Below, piece by piece: positions 38,492-49,159 of a DNA stretch of 64,000 nt. The stretch's first letter is position 1, and each line of letters begins with the position of its first letter. The notes under the pieces are model-generated. The model ran no database searches. It was not told where the DNA came from and worked only from the letters and a program-made list of their open reading frames with translations. The stretch is from Symbiodinium sp. CCMP2592 (lineage: Eukaryota > Sar > Dinophyceae > Suessiales > Symbiodiniaceae): the NCBI GenBank assembly GCA_905221615.1, contig CAJNDT010005996.1, forward strand, positions 169,501 to 233,500, written 5' to 3'. The position numbers were made by a program, and so were the translations under genes.

Positions 38492-38864
38492 CTGGAAAGC
38501 CACAAAAACTCGCAACAACCCGAAACAGAAGGTTTGGGTTTAGGGTCTAGGCTAAATAAACCCTTTAGGGTGTAGGATCCTTCCCTTCCAGTGGATCTTA
38601 TATGCCATCTATTCAAAGTCTTTTCGAGGCCCAAGTTTCAAGGACCCCTAAGGTACCCCTGGCTAAAACCAACGGGATAAGAGGAGGTTCCCACGATGAA
38701 AGTTCAATTCTTCAGAGATCGACGGGCTTAGAACTCCGAGCTCTGGGCTCCGCAGCATGTATGCGGATCTGTGGAAGCTTGAGGAGTCGAAACATACCGA
38801 AATATACCGGGATATGGGTGCTTCTTAATGATAGTAAGATTTCATCTCACAGATGAGAACCTAC

Positions 38865-38913
38865 AGCCTCGGAACCTCTGCCTTGTGGATGCTCTATGCC
38901 CGCTGTTTTGATA
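38865..38913 (-). CDS. Small putative exon
   Basis: 49 nt between TTGTTTCAG and GCT|GTAGGT, both near consensus. Encodes IKTAGIEHPQGRGSEA. Confidence 0.45.
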
Positions 38914-39201
38914 CTGAAACAACAAAGCACCTCATCACCGAGCTTTAAGGTGGTGTCCAAGATTCAGATGAATGTTATGTGCTCATTGCCTGCAAGCACC
39001 GTGCACTCAGGTGCGAAGACTCAATCTGTAATTTGTAATTTCTACACATGAACTGACCATCGAACCCTGAACGCTGTACCTTCCAGAAGAAGCCCTAGAC
39101 CGTCGACATGTCAGGTGCGAAGTCCCTAAATTTGTTAGAGACAGAGTCCGCGACCCCTCAAACCCGAGGAAGACGCTCCACGAATCCTCAACGCTGACAA
39201 C

Positions 39202-39267
39202 CGAACAGTCCAACAACAACCACCCTCCAGGCCGCAAGAAACGCTGACAAAGCCTGCTCCAGCCTCC
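39202..39267 (-). CDS. Putative exon, product unknown
   Basis: 22 codons between GAACAG|G and TCG|GTTGTC. Contains WSRLCQRFLRPGGWLLLDCS, basic then hydrophobic. Confidence 0.5.
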
Positions 39268-39393
39268 CTGTTCTACAGCAGACCCCAAAATCTCTAAGCC
39301 CCCCTCAAACCTTCCCCCTAAACCCTAAACCCCCAAAAGCTGCGAGCCTCCCCGCAGGGAACCCAAGAACCAGGCCTCAAAGGCCTGACCAAC

Positions 39394-39463
39394 CTGCTTC
39401 GCCGCGGCCTGACGCACGGCAGCCGCTCCGCGAAGCCCGAAGGCATGGAGTTTCCCGAGGAGC
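39394..39463 (-). CDS. Putative exon beside a family I element
   Basis: 70 nt between AACGAG|G and AAGCAG|GTTGGT. Contains LLGKLHAFGLRGAAAVRQAA. Its acceptor lies 4 bp from a 25-bp repeat that flanks an inverted-repeat element. Confidence 0.55.
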
Positions 39464-39466
39464 CTC

Positions 39467-39610
39467 GTTGCTTGGCTTCTCTTTGGCGAGTTGCTTACCT
39501 TTGGGTAGTAGGGAATGGAAGAATGGTAGTAATAGCTACTGAAAAGTGTACCCCATTCCTCCATTCCCTAGGAACCAAAGGTAAGGTTGCTTGGCTTCTC
39601 TTTGGCGAGT
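39467..39610. mobile_element. MITE-like element, family I, copy 2, with 25-bp flanking direct repeats
   Basis: The element core at 39492-39585 has inverted arms from CTTACCTTTGGGTAGTAGGG and its complement (about 33 bp with few mismatches). Identical 25-bp copies of GTTGCTTGGCTTCTCTTTGG-CGAGT lie on both sides (39467-39491 and 39586-39610). The arms end in CTTAC and GTAAG, which look like donor sites on either strand. Confidence 0.85.
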
Positions 39611-39955
39611 AGGGCTTGAAGTTCACGGTTCATGCAGTGCGGGTGGAATCAGTACCAGTAGCAGCAGACTCATTAGACGTAGCAGTCGACGGAAGAGGAG
39701 GAGTCAGGTGGAGGAGGCGGTGGTGGTGTGCTATCTCTTTATGCCTGCCATGAAGGCGCATGCCGACGTATTTAAGTCTAGTGTCTGGCTTTCTGGTTAG
39801 TCAAGGGATCACTCAAAGGGACTGAGATCAGACGGCTTTCGAAGCGTCCGAAATGCATCTCAGACATACACGTCGAGGCCCGAAGTCCAAGGATCTGACG
39901 TAAACAAAGGGGAGCCCCAGACCCACCACGGAAGCCGACACTAGAACTACTACAC

Positions 39956-40061
39956 CAAGTCCTTTTGGCTCTGAACCAAGGAAATCTCGGGACACACAAC
40001 AAAACGACGAGCTCCAGCACCCAACTTCGCCGGCAAGGCACACTTCTCTGCCGTCGTCCTC
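39956..40061 (-). CDS. Putative exon, faint resemblance to the Lon protease C-terminal domain
   Basis: 35 codons between GGCTTTCAG|G (very good acceptor) and TTG|GTGTAG. Reads TTAEKCALPAKLGAGARRFV then VCPEISLVQSQKDL. The pattern E-K-x-x-A-x-x-x-x-G-x-x-x-V-V-x-P-x(n)-K-D-L recalls the lysine-bearing segment of Lon peptidases, but the conserved G-G before E-K is missing and no serine-site exon was found. Treat as unknown until searched. Confidence 0.45.
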
Positions 40062-41463
40062 CTGAAAGCCACACCGCGAGACCGCAAAGGCTTCGACGCA
40101 TGTTGGTGGAGTATACAGAGCTGGCCCGGCTTGGTTTCATACAGATATATTTTGCAAGAGGTTGTGGCATGTTTCAGAAACGGCGTGTTTCTAAGAACTC
40201 TCGTGACTCTCGTGGGGAAATGTCCAGAAAATCCAGGGCACTGGCGCTGCCAAGTAGCACATTGCAACACGATACGTAGGTACTGGTTAATAATTTATAA
40301 TGCTGGGACTGAAGAAATGGCGCGATCTGTTCCATGAAACCACGAGGGGGGTCAAACTTTCGTCCTGCCGCAGTATAGACACTCCTCCCAGGTATAACTA
40401 TGCGCTTGCACACTTGGATGCCGATAGAACGCTTTGGGCCGTCCTCCTTGTCTTCCCAGGACTGTGTTCTGTCACGCAGATGCTGCCGACGTGCAGCCGC
40501 GGTCCAGCTCGGAAACCTTCACGTCTATAGTACGCGCTCAACAGACAGCACTCCGCTACAGGCAGTGGACGCTTCTTCTCCTGCCACGAGCTTTGCAACC
40601 TGTAGCGCGCCTACCAGCAGAGAGCATTTCCCCCGGCATGTGCTAACCTGAAACCTCATGAAGAAACAGTCTCGGGCTTTCGAACTTGGATGCGTTCGTT
40701 CTGTTCTGTCGACCCGCCGTCTTCGATCTGTGGGTTGACGATAAAGCCGGAAAGGATTCCTGAACATCCGAAGACGCCTGATTCAACAACCAGGACGCCG
40801 TGAATGACAATACTTGATGCCTGGCACGTCTACATCTTGAAGAGGAGCTCTCACCGCGAAACAAGACTTAGAATGCATATATGTAAGACTAGTAACAACT
40901 CCAACTTGTTCAGAAACACCTGTTTAAATTCAGGTCAAGCTACCAAGCTCCAATGCCAGAGGCGCAGCTGTAGCACGACACCATGGCTAGGTGCACACCG
41001 GCTTCGAAGGGCTGCTGGTTCCACCTAAATTGCTTGAGATGTCCAGATTCTAAGTCCAAAGTCCTAAACTCTCCTACTGTAGCTTTCACCCCTACACTGC
41101 CCTACACCTACAGCAGGACGTCTTTCCGCTGAAGGCGGAATCAGGAGCCGCCTAGCTCGTGTGTCGCGTCCAAAAGGGTTTCCAGGTGCGTGTAATATAC
41201 CAGTACCTCTTGCATCATACATTTCGCGAATGCTGCAGTATGCTCGCACTGCTAACATTTCCTAAGGCTCCGGTCATAACGAAGCAACGCACCTCGTTCA
41301 TGGACCCTTTTGTCAGTTCTAATTAATGTCGCCAGCTGCAGCTTTGGACACACGTTGCCGCAACACCTTTCAGATAAGTGCTCGGAGGCTTTCAAGAAAG
41401 AAATCCGGGTCTTATATCGTTTGGTAGATGACAACGTTGCTTCTGTGATCCGCGCGAGCTAAC

Positions 41464-41679
41464 CGGGCCAACGAGAACATGCTTCTGGCGTCTTGCATCT
41501 TCTGCTGGCTCAGAAACACGACATAATCTGTAAGCCACCTCGGCCCCCAGTGGACCTGCAAACTCTGAAACTACCCAAACCTGAAATCCTACTTGCATCC
41601 GAAACTTCTCGCCCGGCTTTGCCCAACATCGGAACAGACCTGCCTCGACTTCTCGCTGCTCTCGGAGTAAAGCCTCCTC
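41464..41679 (-). CDS. Two phase-matched exons of an unknown protein
   Basis: Exon 41640-41679 (GCCAG|G, GGCAG|GTCTGT) encodes EEALLREQREVEA. Exon 41464-41555 (TTTGCAG|G, CCG|GTTAGC) continues in phase with GPLGAEVAYRLCRVSEPAED and RRQKHVLVGP. Highly charged; no family recognised. Confidence 0.55.
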
Positions 41680-41714
41680 CTGGCATGTTTGGTTTCTTGT
41701 GTGTCGTGCTAGGT

Positions 41715-42250
41715 TCATGGTTTGCGCATGTACATGCTCGGCGCATGCATACGGTGTATATGTTGTGATTATGTGTATGTAAACACACAGATTTGTATAT
41801 GGATAGAGATGTATTTGTACACATGTGTGTATGTATGCATGCATGCATGCATGCATGCATGCATGTGTATGTATGTGTATGTATGCATGTATGTATGCAT
41901 GCATGTGTACATGTCTGTCTGTCTGTATGTATGTATGTGATCGTACGCATGTAGTGTATGTATGCATTTATGTATATATGTATGTAGGTGTACATGTAGG
42001 TATGCATGTATGTATGCCAATGCATGAAGGTTATGTATGTATGTATGTATGCATGGATGTATGCATGTATGCATGTTTAACTGTATAAATGTACGGATGT
42101 ACAAGTTTAGATCTGCATGTATATTGTGTATGTACAAAGGTTTGTATAGCATAGTCTAATAAAGCATAGTCAGCTATAGTGTACATACATACATTACATA
42201 CATACATGCATACATACCTACATACATACATTGACATACGTGCATGTACC
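41715..42250. repeat. GTAT/GCAT tetranucleotide satellite
   Basis: Over 500 bp of imperfect GTAT, GCAT and GTAC tetramers with inserts. All long Tyr/His/Cys frames here come from the repeat. Confidence 0.95.
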
Positions 42251-42788
42251 ACATACCTTTCTACTACGCACGCACATATGGCGATTTCATGCAATGCATG
42301 CGAACAATTTTCCATGTGGATCTTAGTTACATACCAGAACTCGAGTACATGTTGCCCTCTATATGCAGCCCATATTTAAGCCTGCACACGTCGGGTCGAT
42401 ACCATCACACAGCTCAACATATATGGCGCCCAATCCGTGTCTGGCCCCAAGACATAACGAGAGCAAGAACACCTACAACAGCAAACGCTGTCCTGCAACC
42501 GCTGCTGCTGCTCCTTGCGCCTTAGCTTTTTCGGTGCACGAGCGCCCGTGGCTTCAAGATACCATGTCCCTTTGGATTTGGGGTTCAGGGGTGTTTCTGT
42601 ACCATACGCGGCGCTGGAGTTTTCAGGCGGTAAGTTGCTGGTATAAACTTTTGCGTTAGGACTGTGTGTTTGTGGCCGAGGAAGCTTTCAAAAGGTTTCG
42701 CCACTCTTGCAGATTAGGATCCAAATAGGTCCACCAGCTCAATCATGAAGGCTCGGGCTCGAAGGTCACGCTTCGTTGATGAATTAAT

Positions 42789-42999
42789 ACTTGGGGTTGT
42801 ATAATAGCCCCGTATAAAGATCCTTATCCCTGAGTGTGGTTATCGCTTCATTTTCCTTATCGTTTTACCACGAAAAACGCGTAATCGTTTCGCTATCGTT
42901 TTATTGTCTTCTAATCGTTTTTCACCGGAAAACCATCAAAACCGAAAACGGACATGTCAAAACTAAACTTAACAGCACGGGGTTATTATACAGTCCCAC
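42789..42999. mobile_element. TIR element, family K, with internal ATCGTTTT repeats
   Basis: Ends TTGGGGTTGTATAATAGCCC and the inverse of GGGGTTATTATACAGTCCCA. Inside, TATCGTTTT/AATCGTTTT recurs at least five times with AAAACC/GAAAA complements. At about 210 bp it is the longest element seen. Confidence 0.75.
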
Positions 43000-43162
43000 T
43001 TCAGGCTTCAGAGATCTACGTCATTGCGGGGTCGAGCTTTGAGGTTGTGTCAAAACACATAACTACAGAAAGGGAGAGATAGCCAGAGCCAGAGCCAGAG
43101 AGAGACAGAGAGAGAGCGAGACAGCGACGAATGAAAGAGAAACACAGAGATAGAGCTCTCTA

Positions 43163-43269
43163 CGGGAGTTTCCGAAAATAAGCGGTACCTAATTTAGGGG
43201 TCCTTAGAATAAGAATCTTACTATTTAAGGTACTAATATACTAGGGTCCCCTATTTTCGGAAACTCCCA
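43163..43269. mobile_element. MITE-like element, family B, copy 2
   Basis: CGGGAGTTTCCGAAAATAAG and TATTTTCGGAAACTCCCA form near-perfect 17-20 bp arms. Clearly homologous to 32657-32759 along its whole length. Confidence 0.92.
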
Positions 43270-44185
43270 TACCCTACGTGTAGATGCTGCGGATATTCGC
43301 CAATCCGTGCTGCGGGCATTTTCCGTCAGTATGCTTGCACGTGCTGCTGGTGATGAGGTCCCCATCGTTTCTGCTGCCACTGTTGCAGCTATGGGTAATA
43401 GCTACTTCAATCACCTACTGCTGCTCTGTTACTGCAAACACCACAATCAAAAAAGACTAGCACTACTCTTGCTGCTGCTGCTCCGGGCTAAAGTTAATAC
43501 CACGATATTCATCAAAGCAAATAAGAACGGCATCAATCACAATATACATAAAAAGCCGGTACAACTATTGCCACGACAATAAGGACAATACCAACCTTGC
43601 GGTTCCGAGCACAGTCTTGGTCATGGCGGAAACGATAGCGGACACAATGACCAATTCTGGTGACGGCGATCATATCATATCGGCTGTTAGCAGTGTGGAG
43701 GACTTCGAGGCATGCTCACCAACAAGCATAATCGAGTAGCCCAAGGAATCCTAATACTAAGTATTCAGGCTGCTGTACTGCATCTCCCCTTCTGCTCTGA
43801 GGCCGTCACTGCTCTGCAAACTCTTTGCTGAGCTGCTTCACCTCAGCGGCTCGGCAAACGATGGGTTCACAACATACCATAATACACCATAATATATCAT
43901 AATATACCATATTATACCATAATATAATATGCTATAATATTCAGGGCACTGCGGTGCGTCTGGTTACCGGGTCTGGGAGCGACTCGATTTGTCAAACCGC
44001 GACAGGCGACTTAGCCTGCTGTTACATCTTCGAGCGAGCTGCCCTGTAGCGGTTACCTGAACATACCTTTGCTGGCGCAGTACCCCCCGTAAACACTGAA
44101 GGCCGGAACGGATGCCTGAACACAAATCAAAGATCGTTCACGGTTTCGGCCTACTAACAGCCGCTCCATTTATCTTGGTCCTTAC

Positions 44186-44383
44186 TTGACCCTTTCTGGA
44201 GAAGATGTGCTCAAACACATGAGATTTCCTGGGAGAGAAATGCACAGGCAAGGAACATGCAATACCGAACCAGACAGCAGTTGATATGGCAGATGGTGGC
44301 CCCGCCGTTGCGGAGATGTACTCGCAGTTCCTGAGGCTCCACACGGCCTGCGCTCTTTGCCGTTGTTTTTCTTGTTTCTCCGC
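44186..44383 (-). CDS. 66-codon exon, product unknown
   Basis: GGCCAG|G acceptor and a consensus GGTCAA|GTAAGG donor bound an unbroken frame. It starts with a Lys/Gln-rich helix (AEKQEKQRQRAQAVWSLRN), then a Ser/Ala hydrophobic stretch (AISTAVWFGIACSLPV) that could cross a membrane, then a basic tail (SPRKSHVFEHIFSRKGQ). No family recognised. Confidence 0.6.
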
Positions 44384-44696
44384 CTGGCCAGAATCTTGGG
44401 CAGACTCTTGGCACACGTGGCCCTCTCCAGCATCGACAGCCGCATATGTGTCACATGCCCGTTTGACACTTATCGGATCGACGCTGGTGCCTGTGGTCAG
44501 GCAGCACTATACTGAACTTAGAACCCTAGCAAAAATTATAATTTTAGCTGTTTCTTAGGGATTATAATAACCAAAACTTACAAATTATTTCTCAGTACCC
44601 CTGAGAAACAGGGTGCAGATGAAAAGAAAAGCTGCTCCGGAACGAACTTATTTTTCGCCGCCCGTCCCGAGACCGATGCAAAAAAAACAAGGATAC

Positions 44697-44740
44697 CACA
44701 GACAACTCCAAAACGTCGTCCGTACCAAACTCCAGCCGGC
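44697..44740 (-). CDS. Small putative exon
   Basis: 44 nt between GCTGCAG|G and GTG|GTATCC. Encodes RLEFGTDDVLELSV. Lies 314 bp upstream (minus sense) of the 66-codon exon. Confidence 0.5.
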
Positions 44741-45384
44741 CTGCAGCGCGTTCTGACGCGAGAGAACTGACTCTTCCTCACGTTGCCGCGCCTTGCTTAG
44801 ATCAAGTTGATCTTCGACTACATGCTCTAGCTGTGCACACGCTCAGCACCCTAAACCCTTTGATAACAAGGATGCAGCATGTCTGTCTTGACCCTGGTGA
44901 CGGGAAGGTCGAGATCGAGCAGCACGAGGTTCGGCTCGCATGAGTTTTTTTTGAATATGCGGTCGTATGTCCAAGTCTAATAAAGCCCATGCAACATGTA
45001 AATGCTCGCAGACATGACGAACAACAGCGCGTATCTATGTCATGACACACACTTGGATGTGTATGCGTATATACACATACATAATATGTAGACGTACATA
45101 TATACCAACAAATGCATGTATGCACTTATGTATGTCGGTATTCTGAGTTCGTATAAACATCGACCTGCATTCATCTGCATACATATATATATATATATAC
45201 ATATCTATATATATACACATATATATATATATATATATTTATGCACGAAAAGCAGTAAGTCTTGGCATCAGTCATGGGCATCTGAAATACTTTCGAGCAG
45301 GGTAGTGGTTTACGAACTATATAAGCCAACAGAACTTTGCAAGGCATGTTCCAGCGGAACCCTATCATCAGCACCATTTTAACT

Positions 45385-45487
45385 GAAGGAGCTTATTGAT
45401 TAGAATAGGGTTTTGGGGTATGTTTTTCTGTTACTATAGAAAGGAACCCCCCACAATAGTATTGGTAATTGTTTAGGCTCCTAGTTT
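45385..45487. mobile_element. MITE-like element, family A
   Basis: GGAGCTTATTGATTAGAATA with GGGTTTTGGGG at the left and AATTGTTTAGGCTCCTAG at the right; interior AAGGAACCCCCCACAATAGT. Confidence 0.75.
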
Positions 45488-45554
45488 AGATTACTCTTCT
45501 GCAGCCTGTGCAGGAAACCCTGTTTCGGTCTTTTTCAAGACAAGCTTCGCCTCA

Positions 45555-45663
45555 CTACTCAAAGCTCCACCACATTTCAGCGGAGCTCTGGAGATGTAGT
45601 GCAAGGTCGGCCATGACAAACTTCTCGGTGTCCGTGTTCCAGAAGAGATAAGTCTCACACGCA
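45555..45663 (-). CDS. Putative exon, possible C-terminus
   Basis: After GGTGCAG, 35 codons containing CETYLFWNTDTEKFVMADLA run to a TAG. A GT donor (AAAT|GTGGTG) shortly before the stop is an alternative end. No family recognised. Confidence 0.45.
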
Positions 45664-45809
45664 CTGCACCAGGGCATCTGCACTAGCAGCCATTTCTCAA
45701 CCTAAACTTTAAAACGACATGTTGAAGCCGAACCTCGCAACGCGACGAACTGTGGGAGGTTCACTTGCGGTTCGTGCAGCACACTCTTGCTTCCTGCTCC
45801 GTTGCACAC

Positions 45810-45873
45810 ATATATAAGGTTCATGGCGATGACCGAAGACGGATTCAACAGGATGGTACTTGTTCTTGCCGAC
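45810..45873 (-). CDS. Putative exon, product unknown
   Basis: 64 nt between TACTCAG|G and TAT|GTGTGC. Contains ARTSTILLNPSSVIAMNLIY. The frame stays open beyond the donor for another 30 codons. Confidence 0.4.
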
Positions 45874-46206
45874 CTGAGTACGCCGTCGCTTCAAGCTTCA
45901 CGCCGCAAGCTGTGAAACTCCTCTAGCTATGTGCACGACACTGTGACCAAACGGAAAGCATGATCAAAAAATGGGCCACAAGGGGCAGTGCGCTGATATA
46001 CGTTGCTTTGGGAAATCTGCCACCAAACAAGCGCTGACTGTTGTGACATTGCCACGACGCTCTGTTTCCAACTGCATCCTTCGCGGTAATTACCTACTCA
46101 CTAACTAACTCGATCAGTACTGGCCCAGCATATAAAGGACCCTCACAGTGACCGGAACTTAGAACAAAACCAATGGCAGCTCAGTCCCATGTCTGTGCGC
46201 TGAACC

Positions 46207-46415
46207 GTTCACTTCTATATTTCTGTCGAGAGCACACCGGAATCTTCCTCGTTTGTTTCTTCCGACATTTCGACACCCATGTAAGAATCTCTGTAGCTGT
46301 AGATAGTTATTCGTAATGGACTCCACTCGACATCTGATCCGGTCTCTTGGATGCTTTGGATTCGATCTGCTGCGTTGGCCACTGTGCCAGATGAACATGG
46401 ATCGAAGTCTCTTCA
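46207..46415 (-). CDS. Putative acidic C-terminal exon
   Basis: An open frame of about 65 codons on minus ending at a TAG at 46207, with acidic pieces such as MGVEMSEETNEEDSGVLSTE. Two other frames are open over part of it, so the frame choice rests on composition; the 5' edge is not defined. Confidence 0.35.
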
Positions 46416-46760
46416 CTATTAAACACATCGCTCCTTTGTCTGTCGTTGCCGACCCCTTGCAGTCGGAAGATAATTACGTCTCGCATGTTGCATAAGCAAC
46501 ACCGAAAATGAACAGCTTCATATGGATGCGCATATATGTACTATACGAATATAATAGACATACTTGCAGATGTGTATATATATATATACATATATCTATG
46601 TATATATATATATATATATAACCAAGTATATAAGATGTGCGCATATGTGTTCGATCCAGGCCCAATCAGGTGGTATTCGACAGCCTCAGCCTCTCCAGCT
46701 CCATGGTTGGAGCCCCAAACTGGCGCGAGCAACGGGGAAGCAGGCCGGGTTCTTCCCAGA

Positions 46761-46840
46761 GGCCCCATAGTAGTTCCTTTTTGGGATTGCCTTATAGGAT
46801 TCTATATCTATGAACCCCCAAAAGGAACTACTTTGGGGCC
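46761..46840. mobile_element. MITE-like hairpin, family D, copy 2
   Basis: GGCCCCATAGTAGTTCCTTT and AAAGGAACTACTTTGGGGCC are nearly perfect inverse arms. Homologous to 22132-22200 across the centre as well. Confidence 0.92.
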
Positions 46841-47357
46841 TTTGGGTCTAAAGGCAACTGGGTGAGCAGTTCAGGGCTCTACTCTACTCTTCAGGACAGT
46901 AAGACTGTTCATTGTTCAGGTTGAGGGTTGAGAGTTGGGAGTTTAAGGCCCTAGGACTCCCCATTGAAGTTTGAGTGGAAACTTCGAGGATGAAGGGACT
47001 TAGAAGTCTCAAGTTGCAAGAGACGTGTGATTCTACTAGATGGCCACAAGCTCTAATGAACCTCTCAATGCTGGGCTCCGTTCATGACTACTCCTGAACC
47101 TACATACCAGGGCCGAGCGGAATCGCAATGCTCCCCTGATCCCGATGGAGCGGTTCAGAGTGGTTGGAATGCTGGCTGCTTGGAAACTTACCTAGCGTGA
47201 CTGGCGAAAAGACATTCTGAGTACATATCTCCTTTTGCGCGCATGAAAGGGCCGAATTGCAAGAGCTGAGGAGTCTGAGCGTGTGGAGACTGTTGGGGCA
47301 GCGGCTTTCTGTGAAATGTGGGGTACCAGGTGCATGCCGTTGGACACCCGAAATCAC

Positions 47358-47418
47358 CCTGCACGCCGCCAGGGATCGCTTGTGAGGAGACCAAGCAAAT
47401 GCCTAACGAAATCCACAC
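47358..47418 (-). CDS. Putative exon, hydrophobic
   Basis: 61 nt between AAATCAG|G and CAGG|GTGATT. Encodes VWISLGICLVSSQAIPGGVQ. Confidence 0.45.
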
Positions 47419-48811
47419 CTGATTTCGTTGCACATGGCTCCATGGCCAGCGGCCGGTAATCTGAAGCACAGCAAAAATTGGGGCCAATTCGTTTGTGTAC
47501 CTCACTTACTCATAACTCGACCCAGAAGTAGCCATGAACGTGCCCCCCTGCCTGCAGGGCTTAGGGTTTCGGGTTTAGGGGTTAGGGCAGAGACGGAAGG
47601 CCTCTGCTTGGTCAGAGCCGAAGGACGACTCAATCATCACGGAAACAGGAGCCTTCTGCAGCGAAGTTATTCTTTCGCGGTCTTTTGTTTGGGTCTTTGA
47701 GGGGGGGGGGGTTCAAGGCTTTTACGGTCGAAACCTCAGGATGTAGGGTGGTTTTGTCATTGTCACTACTACTATTCGGCTCTATAGGCTACTATCTAAC
47801 ACTTTGGTTTCAGATGCCAGTATGACTGCTGGCTTTAGTCGCTGCCCTCAGCACGAGAACATAATACCACTAGTATGCTACTAGCGGACCTGCACGAGAT
47901 GCTATGACCGGCTCGACTTGCAGTGTTGCATGTAAGCTCCGACTTGGAAAGATAACTCTAGACATGCACCCCCCCCGAGACATGCCTCTGTTGCTGGAGC
48001 TTGTGGTTGAGATGTGGCCAAACATCAAGCTGTTACTAGCTACATCCAATACCCCTCTGCTGGGTGCGGCTTTGTGAAACATCTGCAAAGAACACTTTGA
48101 CCGAACAGTTTTCCACTCTGACGGCTCTGATTCTTGCACCTCCTACGTGCAAAACCTTCAGTTCAGTCCTGAGCCTTATACAACGGACACCCAAACCTGA
48201 GCCCGAGTTGCAACCAAAAAGTCCTCCAAAAGCCATACCGTTGGCCAAAAGCCTCAGGCTCAAAACCCCGGAATCCCAAAGCAAAACCTAAATCTCAAAC
48301 CTCTAAGTAATCCGACAAGCCCTCAGAGAATGTCGGTCCTTCCGCTTGCGCCAGGCACTGCTGCCCTGATGCTCTGAGGTTCATAATCACTTGCAAGTGG
48401 TCTTTAAGGCAGGGATTTCGGTTCAGGGCTGGAGGTTGAGGGATTGAAGAAGCTGAAACATATCTGAATACAGCAGCTTCGATCATGGGGCCTGTGTTTT
48501 GCAGACCACTATTGTGAATGGTTGCATATGCTTCTAGTCAGTTTTGCTTGCAATGCTTGTCTTGAGATCTCGTGTTTCTGCTAGGCATATATTCTCGAAG
48601 GAGGCGATTACTGACATGTTGCAATACTCACGAACCTTGAAGTGCATGTGCTTTCTTGATTTTACTCGATCTTTGGCTGTCGCCTGTCACACCGGCTGTT
48701 TCACTCCTGCAGAGGAGCGTATTGCTTTCCAGCAAGACACGACCCTGATCTCTCCGTCTCTGTGACGCCAGATCTACCCAACTAACAAAATCACGGCTGT
48801 ATGACACCAGC

Positions 48812-49159
48812 CTTGTTCCGCTGCTCCCGGATGTAGAGGGCCTGCCAATCACAGCACCAAGAGCAGCCATGAAGGCATTCGGCAACTGGCGATTGCTAAA
48901 GCCAAAGATCTTAAGCTAAGGCCCTCCAAGACCAAGCAAACCTCTGCACTGTTTGTGCTGAACGGACCTACAGCGAGAGACTCGGCGTCTTTCAGCTCGG
49001 CTGGCAACCCAATGATGACAACCGCTCACCGGAGACGGCAAACAACGATTGCCCGGACGCAAAGCTCTGAAGCGAATACCAGGGGTGGCATTGGAGATTC
49101 ACAATGCACCAAATCCAAGCGACACCAACAAAACAACCTCCGATGGCCAACTGATGAAA
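48812..49159 (-). CDS. Two phase-matched exons: membrane helix then Cys/Trp-rich segment
   Basis: Exon 49030-49159 (ATTCGCAG acceptor, CTCCG|GTGAGC donor) is 43 codons, with a clear membrane helix (AIGGCFVGVAWIWCIVNL) followed by YSLQSFASGQSLFAVS. Exon 48812-48885 (CGCCAG acceptor; GC donor AAG|GCTGGT) continues in phase with AECLHGCSWCCDWQALYIRE. A single-pass or C-terminal membrane protein is plausible; no family recognised. Confidence 0.6.

Noticed and set aside
41392..42152. Long Tyr/His/Met-rich frames in both directions
   Set aside because: Mostly translations of the GTAT/GCAT satellite; only 41464-41679 has exon features.
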